NCBI RefSeq assembly: GCF_000746025.2
Contig: NZ_CP045798.1
Coordinates: forward strand, 2,489,001 to 2,553,000
Source: Thermanaerosceptrum fracticalcis
Lineage (GTDB): Bacteria; Bacillota; Peptococcia; DRI-13
Direction: 5' to 3'
Length of the DNA stretch: 64,000 nucleotides
Position 1 is the first letter of the stretch; the number at the start of each line of letters is the position of its first letter. Below are positions 53,400-61,597 of this stretch, one piece after another. The notes beneath the pieces are model-generated. The model was not told the DNA's origin. It was given only the letters and a program-made list of their open reading frames with translations, and ran no database searches. A program made the translations under genes and the position numbers.

Positions 53400-53879
53400 T
53401 TACTTATGATACGGCAGCCCTTTGATTATGCTGAACCCGCGATAAACCTGCTCCAGCAAAAGGATACGCATGAGTTGGTGGGGAAAGGTCATGGGGGAAA
53501 AGGACAGGGGAAAGTCACCTCGTTTAATGACCTCGCTTGATAAGCCGTGGGAGCCGCCGATGATAAAAGCAACCTGGCTTTTGCCCTCCAGGGCCAGCCT
53601 CCCTAGGAGGTCCGCCAATCCTTCAGAGGAAAGGGTTTTGCCTTCAATCACCAACGGAATCACATAAAAAGAGGGGGAAAGGTGTTTCAAAATCCTTTCC
53701 CCTTCTTTTGCTTTCACCTGTTCTATTTCGGCCTGGGAGGGATTGTCACTGATCCTTTCCTCAGCCACCTCAATGATTTCTACTTTAGCAAAGGAGGTGA
53801 GCCGCTTAAGGTACTCGTCAACAGCCTCACGCCAGTATTTTTCTTTGAGCCTGCCGACAGTGATCACTTTAATCTGCAT
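53400..53879 (-). CDS. rlmH: 23S rRNA (pseudouridine1915-N3)-methyltransferase
   Basis: A 159-residue SPOUT methyltransferase acting on helix 69 of the 70S ribosome. The knot region FIIGGSHGLSSEVIKRGDF and the final MTFPHQLMRILLLEQVYRGF...GLPYHK are the family hallmark. It starts MQIKVITVGRLKEKYWREAV. It overlaps the CxxH/CxxC gene by 11 bases and is the last gene of the walJ-htrA-rlmH block. The RAYT unit has inserted directly behind its stop. Confidence 0.97.
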   Translation of the reverse strand: MQIKVITVGRLKEKYWREAVDEYLKRLTSFAKVEIIEVAEERISDNPSQAEIEQVKAKEGERILKHLSPSFYVIPLVIEGKTLSSEGLADLLGRLALEGKSQVAFIIGGSHGLSSEVIKRGDFPLSFSPMTFPHQLMRILLLEQVYRGFSIIKGLPYHK

Positions 53880-54051
53880 ACTTTTTCACCACATAGACTG
53901 CTTCTCTGCCGCAGTAGTGACAAACCTGCGGCATGTCGCTCAGGTCTTCATCTATGACCTGGGACATTAAAAACATCTCCGGGGGCTCATGATATTTCTC
54001 CGTAAAATTATCCAGAGCTCTATCCAAATGTTCTTGGCAGGCTAATAACAT
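53869..54051 (-). CDS. CxxH/CxxC protein
   Basis: A 60-residue protein with C-x-x-H (ACQEH) near the N-terminus and C-x-x-C (CHYCG) near the C-terminus, the two halves of a predicted zinc site. It matches the CxxH/CxxC family (BA_5709 type) that accompanies rlmH in Gram-positives. The ATG at 54051 has AAGGAGGG; an apparent longer frame upstream is only the heptamer repeat region. Function unknown. Confidence 0.85.
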   Translation of the reverse strand: MLLACQEHLDRALDNFTEKYHEPPEMFLMSQVIDEDLSDMPQVCHYCGREAVYVVKKYAD

Positions 54052-54087
54052 ATGATTACCCTCCTTGTATATTCCGCTATCCTTTTT

Positions 54088-54217
54088 CCGACATCCGACT
54101 TCCAATTTCTGACGAAGTTCATCGCTGCCCGCTACCCGAAAAATAAGCGTTGGATAGAAAAGTCGGGTGTCGGGAGGCGGGAAACGGAGAGCGTCGGTTA
54201 CTACCAACTACCAACTA
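54088..54217. repeat. Intergenic heptamer mosaic behind htrA
   Basis: CCGACATCCGACTT units, then GACGAAGTTCATCGCTGCCC and the facing TCGGGTGTCGGGAGGCGGG, then CTACCAACTACCAACTAA. The module order and several 15-20 bp stretches match 1277-1470, 53 kb away. Confidence 0.8.
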
Positions 54218-54219
54218 AA

Positions 54220-55353
54220 TTACTCCCTCGGCATTTCCCCCAGCGTCAGGGGAACGTCCAGTTTCTTGTTGCCCCGGTAAATATTAACGGTAATCTGATC
54301 TCCCGGCTTAAACTGTTTCAGAACTTCACTCAGTTCATCAAAATTCGTTACTTTCTGACCGTTAATGCCTACAATGATATCTTCCGATTTAAGACCGGCT
54401 TTCTGGGCCGCACCGCCGGGAATGACCCGGTCAATATAGATACCCTGGGGAAGATCATTGAGACGGGCGGTCCGCTCATCAATGACGGCTCCGTAGATCC
54501 CCAAAGAAGGCCTGCTGATATAACCATGCTCGATAAGTTCATTGATGATGGGACGGGCATCACTGATGGGGATGGCAAAGCCCATGCCTTCCACCCCCGG
54601 GATAACCAGTTTGGCACTGTTTATGCCGATGACCTGCCCCCGGCTGTTGACCAGGGCACCGCCGCTGTTTCCCGGATTTATTGCCGCATCGGTCTGGATC
54701 AGTTTAAATTTTCTTTCCTCGATGGTAATATTACGTTCCTTGGCGCTGACTACCCCGGCCGTAACGGAACGGGCGAACTCATAACCCAGGGGATTGCCGA
54801 TGGCTACCACCAGTTCCCCCACTTTAATCTGGTTGGAATCTCCCAAATCCGCGACAGGTATATTGGGTGCATTTATTTTTAAGACAGCCAAATCTGTCCG
54901 GGGATCGCTGCCCACCACCTGAGCATCGACCTGGCGGCCATCGGCCAGGTTAACACTGATGCTCTGGGCTTTCTCAATGACATGGTAGTTGGTAACGATA
55001 TGCCCTTCTTTACTGATTATTACCCCGGAGCCGCTGCCTCTTTCCACCACACGTTCCCGGCCAAAGAAGTCCTGGGTGACAACCCTGTTGGAAATACCTA
55101 CTACGGTAGGTCCCACCTGCTCAGCAATGGCCACTACCGGAGAATAATCCTGATAACCGCCGGGCAGGGGAGCCTCTTTACCGGGTTCCTGTATAATAGG
55201 AGGTTGTTGGGGGACTTTAAACATCTCCGGCCCGTAAACCATAGGAGCTAAACTTAAAGACAGCAATCCACCAATGACCGCACTGACAAGGCTTAAAAGG
55301 ATAGTGGGCAGGAACCTACGCCTTCTGGGATATTCATCATCATAATAACTCAT
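54220..55353 (-). CDS. htrA: Membrane-anchored serine protease HtrA/DegP
   Basis: A 377-residue S1C protease. One N-terminal membrane segment (about 14-38), then the chymotrypsin-fold domain with triad His124 (VTNYHVIEK), Asp154 (RTDLAVLKI) and Ser230 (NPGNSGGALVN). A single PDZ domain (about 275-370, GAAQKAGLKSEDIIVGINGQ) closes it. It degrades or refolds damaged exported proteins. It sits between walJ and the CxxH/CxxC gene, matching the conserved wal-locus downstream block. Confidence 0.96.
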   Translation of the reverse strand: MSYYDDEYPRRRRFLPTILLSLVSAVIGGLLSLSLAPMVYGPEMFKVPQQPPIIQEPGKEAPLPGGYQDYSPVVAIAEQVGPTVVGISNRVVTQDFFGRERVVERGSGSGVIISKEGHIVTNYHVIEKAQSISVNLADGRQVDAQVVGSDPRTDLAVLKINAPNIPVADLGDSNQIKVGELVVAIGNPLGYEFARSVTAGVVSAKERNITIEERKFKLIQTDAAINPGNSGGALVNSRGQVIGINSAKLVIPGVEGMGFAIPISDARPIINELIEHGYISRPSLGIYGAVIDERTARLNDLPQGIYIDRVIPGGAAQKAGLKSEDIIVGINGQKVTNFDELSEVLKQFKPGDQITVNIYRGNKKLDVPLTLGEMPRE

Positions 55354-55367
55354 ATTTCCCCTCCTCT

Positions 55368-56156
55368 TTAGATTTTTATCCGTGGACTGGGTTTGTAACG
55401 GGGAGCTACAAAAATATCCACCTCATCCAGGCTTACTTGGTTAAGGGCTAGCTGCTCCTGGACAGTGTTTAAGGCCAGGGCAGGCTTATTATTTTCCTCG
55501 CTCAAGTGAGCCAGGATTACTTTTCTAGTTTTCCCCCCAAGGGTCCGTAACAATGCTTGTCCCGCACTTTCGTTGGAAAGATGGCCTAAAATACTGGCAA
55601 TCCTTTTTTTGAGGGACCAGGGATAGGGGCCCGTCCTGAGGAGTTCCACGTCGTGGTTGGCTTCTAGGATTAGGGCATCAAGATTACGTAGGTGTTTTTC
55701 CATGCGGCTGGTCATGACCCCTGAGTCCGTAGCGACCCCCAGAGTCCTCTCCTCATTACCCAGGACATATCCCACAGGCTCCAGAGCATCATGGGAGACG
55801 GGGAAGACCTCTATTTTCAAATCGCCTATTTCCCAGGTAGTATCCGTGTTGATTATGTATTGTTGCCCAGGAGGCACCGGTCCGATCAGGGGCGACATTT
55901 CGCACCAGGTACCCTCAGTAGCATAGACAGGCAGTTTATACCTCCTGGCCAGAACTCCAGCCCCCAGGGTATGATCCCGGTGGGCGTGGGTAATAAGCAA
56001 CGCATCCAAAGCAGCCAGGTCCACGCCGCAGGCCTGGGAAGCAGCATTAGCCAGGACTTTCCCGCTTAATCCCGCATCGATTAAAACTTTAGTTTGCTCT
56101 GTCTCAATGTAAATAGCATTGCCCGAACTTCCGCTTCGTAATGTACAAACATTCAT
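55368..56156 (-). CDS. walJ: Metallo-beta-lactamase fold hydrolase, WalJ/YycJ-like
   Basis: A 262-residue MBL-fold protein with His57-x-His59-x-Asp61-His62 (LITHAHRDHTLGAG), a further His in FPVSHDALEP, the bridging Asp in ATDSGVMT, and a final His in VILAHLSEENNKP. WalJ proteins are linked to cell-wall and DNA replication coordination; the substrate is not established. No walRKHI genes are in the window, so the block has been separated from the two-component system. Confidence 0.9.
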   Translation of the reverse strand: MNVCTLRSGSSGNAIYIETEQTKVLIDAGLSGKVLANAASQACGVDLAALDALLITHAHRDHTLGAGVLARRYKLPVYATEGTWCEMSPLIGPVPPGQQYIINTDTTWEIGDLKIEVFPVSHDALEPVGYVLGNEERTLGVATDSGVMTSRMEKHLRNLDALILEANHDVELLRTGPYPWSLKKRIASILGHLSNESAGQALLRTLGGKTRKVILAHLSEENNKPALALNTVQEQLALNQVSLDEVDIFVAPRYKPSPRIKI

Positions 56157-56188
56157 CTCTTATCTCCAAGTTTAGATATTTTTCTTTC

Positions 56189-57703
56189 CTACCTCTGATT
56201 ATACAAATACCTGGCAAAAAAGTCATCCCATCTGTTGCCGGTGACCTCTTCTACAATGTCTATAAAATCCCTGATCCGAGCATTTTTGTATTGAAAATCG
56301 TGATAATAGCGCTGCAAAATCTCCTGAAACTTCTCAGAGCCTACTTGTTCTTTCAGTAAATCCAGAACCAGGGCTCCCTGCTGGTAAACCAGTTTACTAT
56401 ATTCCTTCATATCGCGGTACTGATTGAGAGGTTTAACCCGCATGTCCGGTTCAGCCCGCCCCTTTCCCAGAAAACGGGCTTTGATTTCTCTGGCTTTTTC
56501 CATGCCATAGGTATCGGCAAAATACAGGTAGGTCGTATAATTGGTAAGGGCTTCATCCAACCAGGATTCCTCAACCTGGTCATTGCCCACAACATTGTAC
56601 CACCACTGGTGAATCAGTTCATGGGCTACCGCGAATTCAAAAAATTCGTCTTCCGGATTTTCATACAGCTTTTTGGCGATATAAACCAGGTTAGGATATT
56701 CCATGCCCCCAAAGAGAAAATCAACTTCGGCGATACGCACTTCCGGATAAGGGTAGGGGCCAATATAGGATTGACAGAAAGTGAGGACCTGCCGGGCTAT
56801 TTTTATAACACGCTCACCTGCCTTACCGTGCTCCGGATAATAAAGGGAGTAAATGACGGGGCTTCCTTTTCCTATGCTTTCACTATACCGGGAACTGCTG
56901 ACCCAGGCAAAATCCCGTACGTTATCGGCCCGCCAGGTGAGGATTTTGTTCTTACCATTAAATTGAACCTTTTCCAGGTAGCCGGTGGCGCCCACGATCT
57001 CTTCCACAGGTACTTCTAAAGTCACTAAATAATCCCCTGTTTCGCTGTAGAAAGGATCACCCACCGCATAATAGGGGTCCAGATTCCAGCCCAGCTCGTC
57101 ATAGACGGCTAAAATGGGATACCAGTTGCCGAAGCGGCTCTCCTCCCCCTGATAACCCATTCTCCCGGTGGTTTGGGGCAGCTTTATGGTAAAATCCACC
57201 TGCAGGGAGAGTTTCTGGCCATGATGAAAGAGAGCAGGCAACAAGACATTTAACTGGGTACCTTCCAATTTGAATAAGCAGTTCTGTCCGTTGAGACGGA
57301 TCTGTTTGATGGCCCCATGTCCAGGCTGCCAGTTTGCCTGGGGAGCGTCTCCTGTCCGGGGAAGAGGCGCAGTGTCGGCTTTATTAAAAGCGGCGGGATA
57401 AAAATGAAAATAAAGGTTGGAGAGGACGCGTCCCGTTTGATTAAAAACATCCGCCGAGACCCTGGCCTCAAGAAAATGTTCAACGGGTTGATATTTAACT
57501 TTCATGGCATACTGGGCAGAAATACTGGGCGGAACAACAGGAGCAGGAGTAGTTTGCCGTGGTTCGGGAGGGACTAAGGGTCTTAGGAGCTTATCCTGTT
57601 CCCGGGTATCGAAGAGGTGGTTTCCGACGGTAAAAACTAACCAGACCAGACCAACCCACAGTATTACTACCAGTAGAGCATCCCGGATTCTCCGCCAGAG
57701 CAT
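56189..57703 (-). CDS. Membrane-anchored M1-family zinc metallopeptidase
   Basis: A 504-residue protein with an N-terminal membrane anchor (about 8-28) and a proline-rich linker. An aminopeptidase-N-like beta domain precedes the gluzincin catalytic domain: HELIH at 361-365 and the third zinc ligand Glu384 in WLDEALTNY. The GGMEYP motif (332-337) corresponds to the GAMEN exopeptidase motif of M1 enzymes in altered form, so substrate preference may differ. ATG 57703 has AGGGGGTG; a longer frame upstream lacks a site. Confidence 0.87.
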   Translation of the reverse strand: MLWRRIRDALLVVILWVGLVWLVFTVGNHLFDTREQDKLLRPLVPPEPRQTTPAPVVPPSISAQYAMKVKYQPVEHFLEARVSADVFNQTGRVLSNLYFHFYPAAFNKADTAPLPRTGDAPQANWQPGHGAIKQIRLNGQNCLFKLEGTQLNVLLPALFHHGQKLSLQVDFTIKLPQTTGRMGYQGEESRFGNWYPILAVYDELGWNLDPYYAVGDPFYSETGDYLVTLEVPVEEIVGATGYLEKVQFNGKNKILTWRADNVRDFAWVSSSRYSESIGKGSPVIYSLYYPEHGKAGERVIKIARQVLTFCQSYIGPYPYPEVRIAEVDFLFGGMEYPNLVYIAKKLYENPEDEFFEFAVAHELIHQWWYNVVGNDQVEESWLDEALTNYTTYLYFADTYGMEKAREIKARFLGKGRAEPDMRVKPLNQYRDMKEYSKLVYQQGALVLDLLKEQVGSEKFQEILQRYYHDFQYKNARIRDFIDIVEEVTGNRWDDFFARYLYNQR

Positions 57704-57878
57704 CTCAACACCCCCTTGTGTACTACTTATGCGGGTGAGTGTGAGAACAGAACCAGCTCTGGCAGTAATGCTTGGTCGTAAATTGTTAGATTGTTGAGAA
57801 ACTAAAAGATAAAGGGAAGGGGGGTGCCGGCAGGCGATTTTCACAATAATAGAACAGGCTTAATGTGACAATGAGTAA

Positions 57879-57908
57879 TGCGACAACGAGAACCGTCCCC
57901 GTGTCGCA
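57879..57908. repeat. REP palindrome R5
   Basis: TGCGACAAC...GTGTCGCA around AGAACCGTCCCC, lying between the M1 peptidase start region and the BON gene end. Confidence 0.92.
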
Positions 57909-57913
57909 AATTA

Positions 57914-57936
57914 AGAAGACGCAAGGGATGCTTGCG
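57914..57936 (-). terminator. Hairpin after the BON gene
   Basis: AGGCGCAAG / CTTGCGTCT stem on the minus strand with a CTTAATTT tail, directly behind the stop codon. Confidence 0.6.
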
Positions 57937-57938
57937 CC

Positions 57939-58826
57939 TTAATGCCTGGCTACTTCAATATCATTATGGACCTGCTTTATTCCGGGAATCCCTCCCGCCA
58001 CCAGCTCAGCCTGGGACTTGGCCTCTACGGAGTATACCTCTCCACCCAAATATGCGGTACCATCGATGACATATGCTTCGATTTGGAACCCTGGAGTGGC
58101 CCATTCATTTTTCCTGAGCCGTTCCCGCAAAAGATTAGTGAGTTCGCTGTCTCGGTCATTGCCGCCATGCCGGGTACTTAAATTGTTGACAACCCGGCGC
58201 ACACCGGGAACGGTACTGGCTAAACGTCCTGCTGTTTCCTTTTCTTTCAAGGTATTTACCGTGCCGTCCAGGTATATGACCCCGTTACGACAGGAGGTTC
58301 TCACATCACGTGCTGAAACCTCTTCACTGGCTGAGAGAGCCACCTCTACGGCATTGGTGATGGTAGCGTCATCGTGAGGGCCTTCCAGGTTATCTCCGAT
58401 TTTTAATTGATTCATGACCACGTCTTTGACGCCCATCACCGTGGAAGCTAATTCCCGGGCGATATTGGCTTCCGCTAAAGTCTTTACCCTTCCCTGCAGG
58501 TAGACTGCACCCCGTTTCGTGGTAGCCCCTACTTCCTGAGCTTCCAATTGGGGTTCGGAAAAAAATTTGCCTATGACCTGCTGGGTAATTTGTTCATCAG
58601 TGATTTCTCCATCCATCCCTACTGTTAAGGCATTGTTCACACCTTTAATCCCTGAAATGGAATTAACAACACGTTCAGCATAATCTTTTTCTGAGAGTAC
58701 ATCGACTATCCCCGTTAAAGTCACATAGCCCTTCTCCACCTGGACGTTGACACCCAAACTGCTGTTATGCATGTTCTCGGAAAGGGCTTCTTCTACTTTC
58801 AGTTTTATCATATCATCCTGGGTCAT
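57939..58826 (-). CDS. Four-BON-domain protein
   Basis: A 295-residue protein composed of four BON modules of about 70 residues. Each has the pattern V..G.V.L.G.V.....A...A..V.GV..V.N.L, e.g. VEKGYVTLTGIVDVL, AVYLQGRVKTLAEA, VIYLDGTVNTLKEK and TAYLGGEVYSVEAK. No signal peptide is visible, so unlike OsmY it is probably cytoplasmic. BON domains bind phospholipid or mediate assembly; the function here is unknown. A 10-bp-stem hairpin sits just before its ribosome site. Confidence 0.88.
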   Translation of the reverse strand: MTQDDMIKLKVEEALSENMHNSSLGVNVQVEKGYVTLTGIVDVLSEKDYAERVVNSISGIKGVNNALTVGMDGEITDEQITQQVIGKFFSEPQLEAQEVGATTKRGAVYLQGRVKTLAEANIARELASTVMGVKDVVMNQLKIGDNLEGPHDDATITNAVEVALSASEEVSARDVRTSCRNGVIYLDGTVNTLKEKETAGRLASTVPGVRRVVNNLSTRHGGNDRDSELTNLLRERLRKNEWATPGFQIEAYVIDGTAYLGGEVYSVEAKSQAELVAGGIPGIKQVHNDIEVARH

Positions 58827-58840
58827 GTTTACCCTCCTTA

Positions 58841-58871
58841 GGAAAAGCTAGTTCTCGTACTTAGCTTTTCC
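58841..58871 (-). promoter_or_regulatory. Hairpin in the BON gene leader
   Basis: GGAAAAGCTA and TAGCTTTTCC form a perfect 10-bp stem with an 11-base loop, followed immediately by the AAGGAGGG site of the BON gene. No T-run, so it may influence translation or mRNA stability. Confidence 0.45.
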
Positions 58872-58926
58872 CAAGGAAAAACAAAGCATGTACGCCTGGT
58901 TTAGCAGACTCTCCCGTTAACCTTTG

Positions 58927-59805
58927 TTATATAGTTTCAGTGTCAATGTAATCCTTCACGTTTTTCTCCAGGGTGGAAAGATTTATCCCATAAACTTTGC
59001 TGAAAGCCTCATTGATACGGAAACCCTGGGCTAAAGCTTTCAATAATTCGTGGATTTTTTCCGGACCATAATGGTCAATCAAATAGTCTACGGTCTTTAA
59101 AGACTGCCAGTAGGCCAGGATCTGGTCGGGCTGCTGATCAAATTCTCCATCTAAACTGGTCAAAGGATAAAGTTTACTGCGTTTTGAGCGTAGAGGCTCA
59201 TCCAGGGTAAATCCTGTAATTTCTCTCTCCACATATTGGGCTATTCCTTCCGTAAGCCAGCGTGTGTAGTTCCCTTTGGTCTGGTAATCAATAAACAGAT
59301 GGGTCAGTTCATGGGAAAGAGGGCCGTCTTTTTTAAACAATACTTCTCTTTCCGGGCCTGGCAGTTCCCGGGGAAGCCAGGCATGGGGGGAAAGAAGCCT
59401 GATACTTCCGGCCCAGTAAACACCTACGGCACTTTTGTCACCCTTCATGCCAAAACTGTCATTAAAAGAATCACTGTCCGGGTAGATAATGAGGGGAATT
59501 TTCTGGGCGGGCGGGTTGTAGCCTAAATACTTCCCTACCTGATGATAATAGGTTTCCGCCGTCTCCGTAATGAGCCCGGCCATATCAGCATCGGCAGAGG
59601 TATATTTTACGATAAAGTTATGGCTTTCTTTAACCTCAAAATCCTTGGTCTGGTAGTTTACATATAGTGATATGCCTTTTTTTAAAATTTGATAAGGTAA
59701 GGTGCGGATTTCCGCCCAGCCCCGACCAGTAAAGGAACTGACGATTATAAAGAATATTAAGACTGCTATGACACTTTTATTGTTTACGGTAGCTAGATTT
59801 GCCAT
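58927..59805 (-). CDS. Secreted MA-clan zinc peptidase-like protein
   Basis: A 292-residue exported protein. The signal peptide/anchor is about residues 8-32 (KSVIAVLIFFIIVSSFTG). The gluzincin motif is HELTH at 165-169 and the third ligand Glu in WLTEGIAQYVE (about 186), as in the peptidase MA-like family. C-terminal region LPLTSLDG..FDQQPDQILAYWQS resembles other members. The ATG at 59805 has GGAGGAG; the longer frame is unsupported. The substrate is unknown. Together with the M1 protein it gives two surface metallopeptidases within 4 kb. Confidence 0.87.
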   Translation of the reverse strand: MANLATVNNKSVIAVLIFFIIVSSFTGRGWAEIRTLPYQILKKGISLYVNYQTKDFEVKESHNFIVKYTSADADMAGLITETAETYYHQVGKYLGYNPPAQKIPLIIYPDSDSFNDSFGMKGDKSAVGVYWAGSIRLLSPHAWLPRELPGPEREVLFKKDGPLSHELTHLFIDYQTKGNYTRWLTEGIAQYVEREITGFTLDEPLRSKRSKLYPLTSLDGEFDQQPDQILAYWQSLKTVDYLIDHYGPEKIHELLKALAQGFRINEAFSKVYGINLSTLEKNVKDYIDTETI

Positions 59806-59885
59806 CTCTTTTCTCCTCCTCTCCGCCAGGGGTGCACAGTCCATTATACAGGATTTTTTAGAGTCCTTTACTAGTAAAATAAAGG

Positions 59886-59916
59886 GAAACCCCGCTCCGG
59901 AAAAGAGCGGGGTTTC
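59886..59916 (-). terminator. Terminator after the small membrane peptide gene
   Basis: GAAACCCCGCTC / GAGCGGGGTTTC stem (about 12 bp) followed by CCCTTTATTTT on the minus strand. Confidence 0.85.
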
Positions 59917-59928
59917 TTTACTAATATG

Positions 59929-60036
59929 TCAGAAGTACCAGCTAAAAGAGGTTAAAAGAAGTCCCAGGCTCAAAATGGCCACCAGGACTATCATCATAAC
60001 GCGGGCAATCTTTTGTTTTGTCTTTCTCGACATCAT
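59929..60036 (-). CDS. 35-residue basic membrane peptide
   Basis: MMSRKTKQKIARVMMIVLVA continues as a hydrophobic helix and ends FSWYF. It has a positively charged N-terminus and one transmembrane helix. GGAGGG lies 11 bases upstream of the ATG; the frame is open for nine more codons upstream (MRIWRVFFA). It is followed at once by a strong terminator, supporting a real transcribed gene. Similar short Lys/Arg-helix proteins (DUF4044-like) are common in Clostridia; no function. Confidence 0.6.
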   Translation of the reverse strand: MMSRKTKQKIARVMMIVLVAILSLGLLLTSFSWYF

Positions 60037-60076
60037 GGCAAAGAATACCCTCCATATGCGCATAACTATTTTTATT

Positions 60077-60994
60077 CTACAGGGAATTCAGGTATTTTTC
60101 CACCGCAGGTAAAACCAGGGCGCCGTCCCCCACGGCTGTAGCCACCTGCCGGGACCCTTTAAAGCGGCAGTCACCTACGGCAAATACACCCGGGACCCGG
60201 GTTTCCAAGGCCTCATTGGTGATAATGTATCCTTGAGGGTTACGTTCAATCACCGCAGGGAGGCAGTCAGTATTGGGCTGGGTTCCCACATAAATGAAAA
60301 CACCATCAACCTGAACTTCCCGGGACTCCTGGGTCTTTACATTATGGAGCTTCAATGTTTTTACCTGGCTGTCTCCCCTGATCTCATCTACTACAGCATC
60401 CCAAATCACTTTAATATTGGGAACCTGAAGGGCTCTATCTCCCAGGACTTTCGCAGCACGAAAAGCATCGCGGCGATGGATGATGGTTACTTCCTGAGCC
60501 AGTTTGGAGAGATAGATGGCTTCTTCCACGGCGGCATCGCCGCCCCCAATCACAGCCACTTTTTTCTGGCGGAAAAAGAAGCCGTCACAGGTGGCACAGT
60601 AAGACACCCCCCTGCCCCGGAATTTTCTTTCTCCTTCTACTCCCAGTTCCCGGGGCTGGGCCCCGGTGGCCACAATGATGGTTTTACCTTCCACATCACC
60701 CTGGGTAGTAGTGACTGTTTTAATCCCTCCTTCAACAGTCAGGCCGGTAACCTGTGCTGTCATAAATTCACAGCCAAAGCGAGCCGCTTGGCTATAAAAC
60801 TTTAGCATCAACTCAGGACCGGAAACCCCCTCCGGAAATCCGGGATAGTTTTCGATGATTTCCGTAGTGGCGGCCTGTCCCCCCGGCGCCCCCATCTCTA
60901 CCAAGAGCGTTTTCCAGCCTGCCCGGCAGGTATAGATAGCCGTTGTAAGTCCGGCAGGCCCTCCTCCCAATATCACCACATCGTACAACACCAT
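60077..60994 (-). CDS. trxB: Thioredoxin reductase
   Basis: A 305-residue low-molecular-weight flavoprotein. FAD site GGGPAGLTTAIYTCRAG, redox-active Cys133-Ala-Thr-Cys136 (SYCATCDGFFF), NADPH site VIGGGDAAVEEAIYL with HRRDAFRA, and C-terminal VFAVGDCRFKGSRQVATAVGDG. It reduces thioredoxin with NADPH. No thioredoxin gene lies in the window. The next gene downstream is the small membrane peptide. Confidence 0.96.
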   Translation of the reverse strand: MVLYDVVILGGGPAGLTTAIYTCRAGWKTLLVEMGAPGGQAATTEIIENYPGFPEGVSGPELMLKFYSQAARFGCEFMTAQVTGLTVEGGIKTVTTTQGDVEGKTIIVATGAQPRELGVEGERKFRGRGVSYCATCDGFFFRQKKVAVIGGGDAAVEEAIYLSKLAQEVTIIHRRDAFRAAKVLGDRALQVPNIKVIWDAVVDEIRGDSQVKTLKLHNVKTQESREVQVDGVFIYVGTQPNTDCLPAVIERNPQGYIITNEALETRVPGVFAVGDCRFKGSRQVATAVGDGALVLPAVEKYLNSL

Positions 60995-61018
60995 CCACTC
61001 TCCTTCCCTGTTATAAGT

Positions 61019-61411
61019 CTAGCGGGACAGAGCATCCATGTGCTCCACTTTAATACATCTATCCATGATAATCTCAGCGCCTTTTTCTCTGGCTAATTTT
61101 GCAGCTTCCTGGCTAACAATACCCTGTTGCAGCCAGATTATCTTAATTCCCCTCTCCAGAGCTTCTTCCACAATAGGCAGGAGCTTCTCCGCCCTCATAA
61201 AAAAATTAGCCACGTCAATTTTAACGTCAGCAGGAATATCCCTAAGCCGCTGGTAACCTTTTTCCCCCAGGACCTCTTCGCCTTTAGGATTGATGGGAAT
61301 GATCCGGAAGCCTTTTTCTTTCATATATTGGGAAACGAAATAAGCGGGTCGGTCAGGGTTATTGCTTAAACCGATGACTGCAATAGTTTTGATCCGGGAA
61401 AAATCAAACAT
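61019..61411 (-). CDS. CoA-binding domain protein
   Basis: A 130-residue single Rossmann domain (PF13380). IAVIGLSNNPDRPAYFVSQY is the nucleotide-binding start; IIPINPKGEEVLGEKGY, DVANFFMRAEKLLPIV and IIWLQQGIVSQEA follow. Stand-alone members bind CoA or related nucleotides; the physiological role is unknown. It starts ATG at 61411 and ends 24 bases before trxB, so they probably form an operon. Confidence 0.92.
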   Translation of the reverse strand: MFDFSRIKTIAVIGLSNNPDRPAYFVSQYMKEKGFRIIPINPKGEEVLGEKGYQRLRDIPADVKIDVANFFMRAEKLLPIVEEALERGIKIIWLQQGIVSQEAAKLAREKGAEIIMDRCIKVEHMDALSR

Positions 61412-61566
61412 TGTTATCCACTCCTGAAAGTTTATTTTTGGCGTTAATCCCTCTACAGGGGAGTCAAGGGAAACAGTTATAGGCCACCACTGTTAATATC
61501 GATATATATTTATAATAATATATTCTACCGTTTTTGACTATCCCAATCATCTTTTCTTATAAAACA

Positions 61567-61596
61567 AGAAAAAACACAGGCAAAAACCTGTGCTTT
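61567..61596 (-). terminator. Terminator after the M23 peptidase gene
   Basis: CACAGG / CCTGTG stem around TTTTTG followed by six T on the minus strand, beginning at the stop codon. Confidence 0.85.
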
Positions 61597-61597
61597 A

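Noticed and set aside
60233-60805. 190-codon plus-strand frame
   Set aside because: Antisense shadow of trxB.
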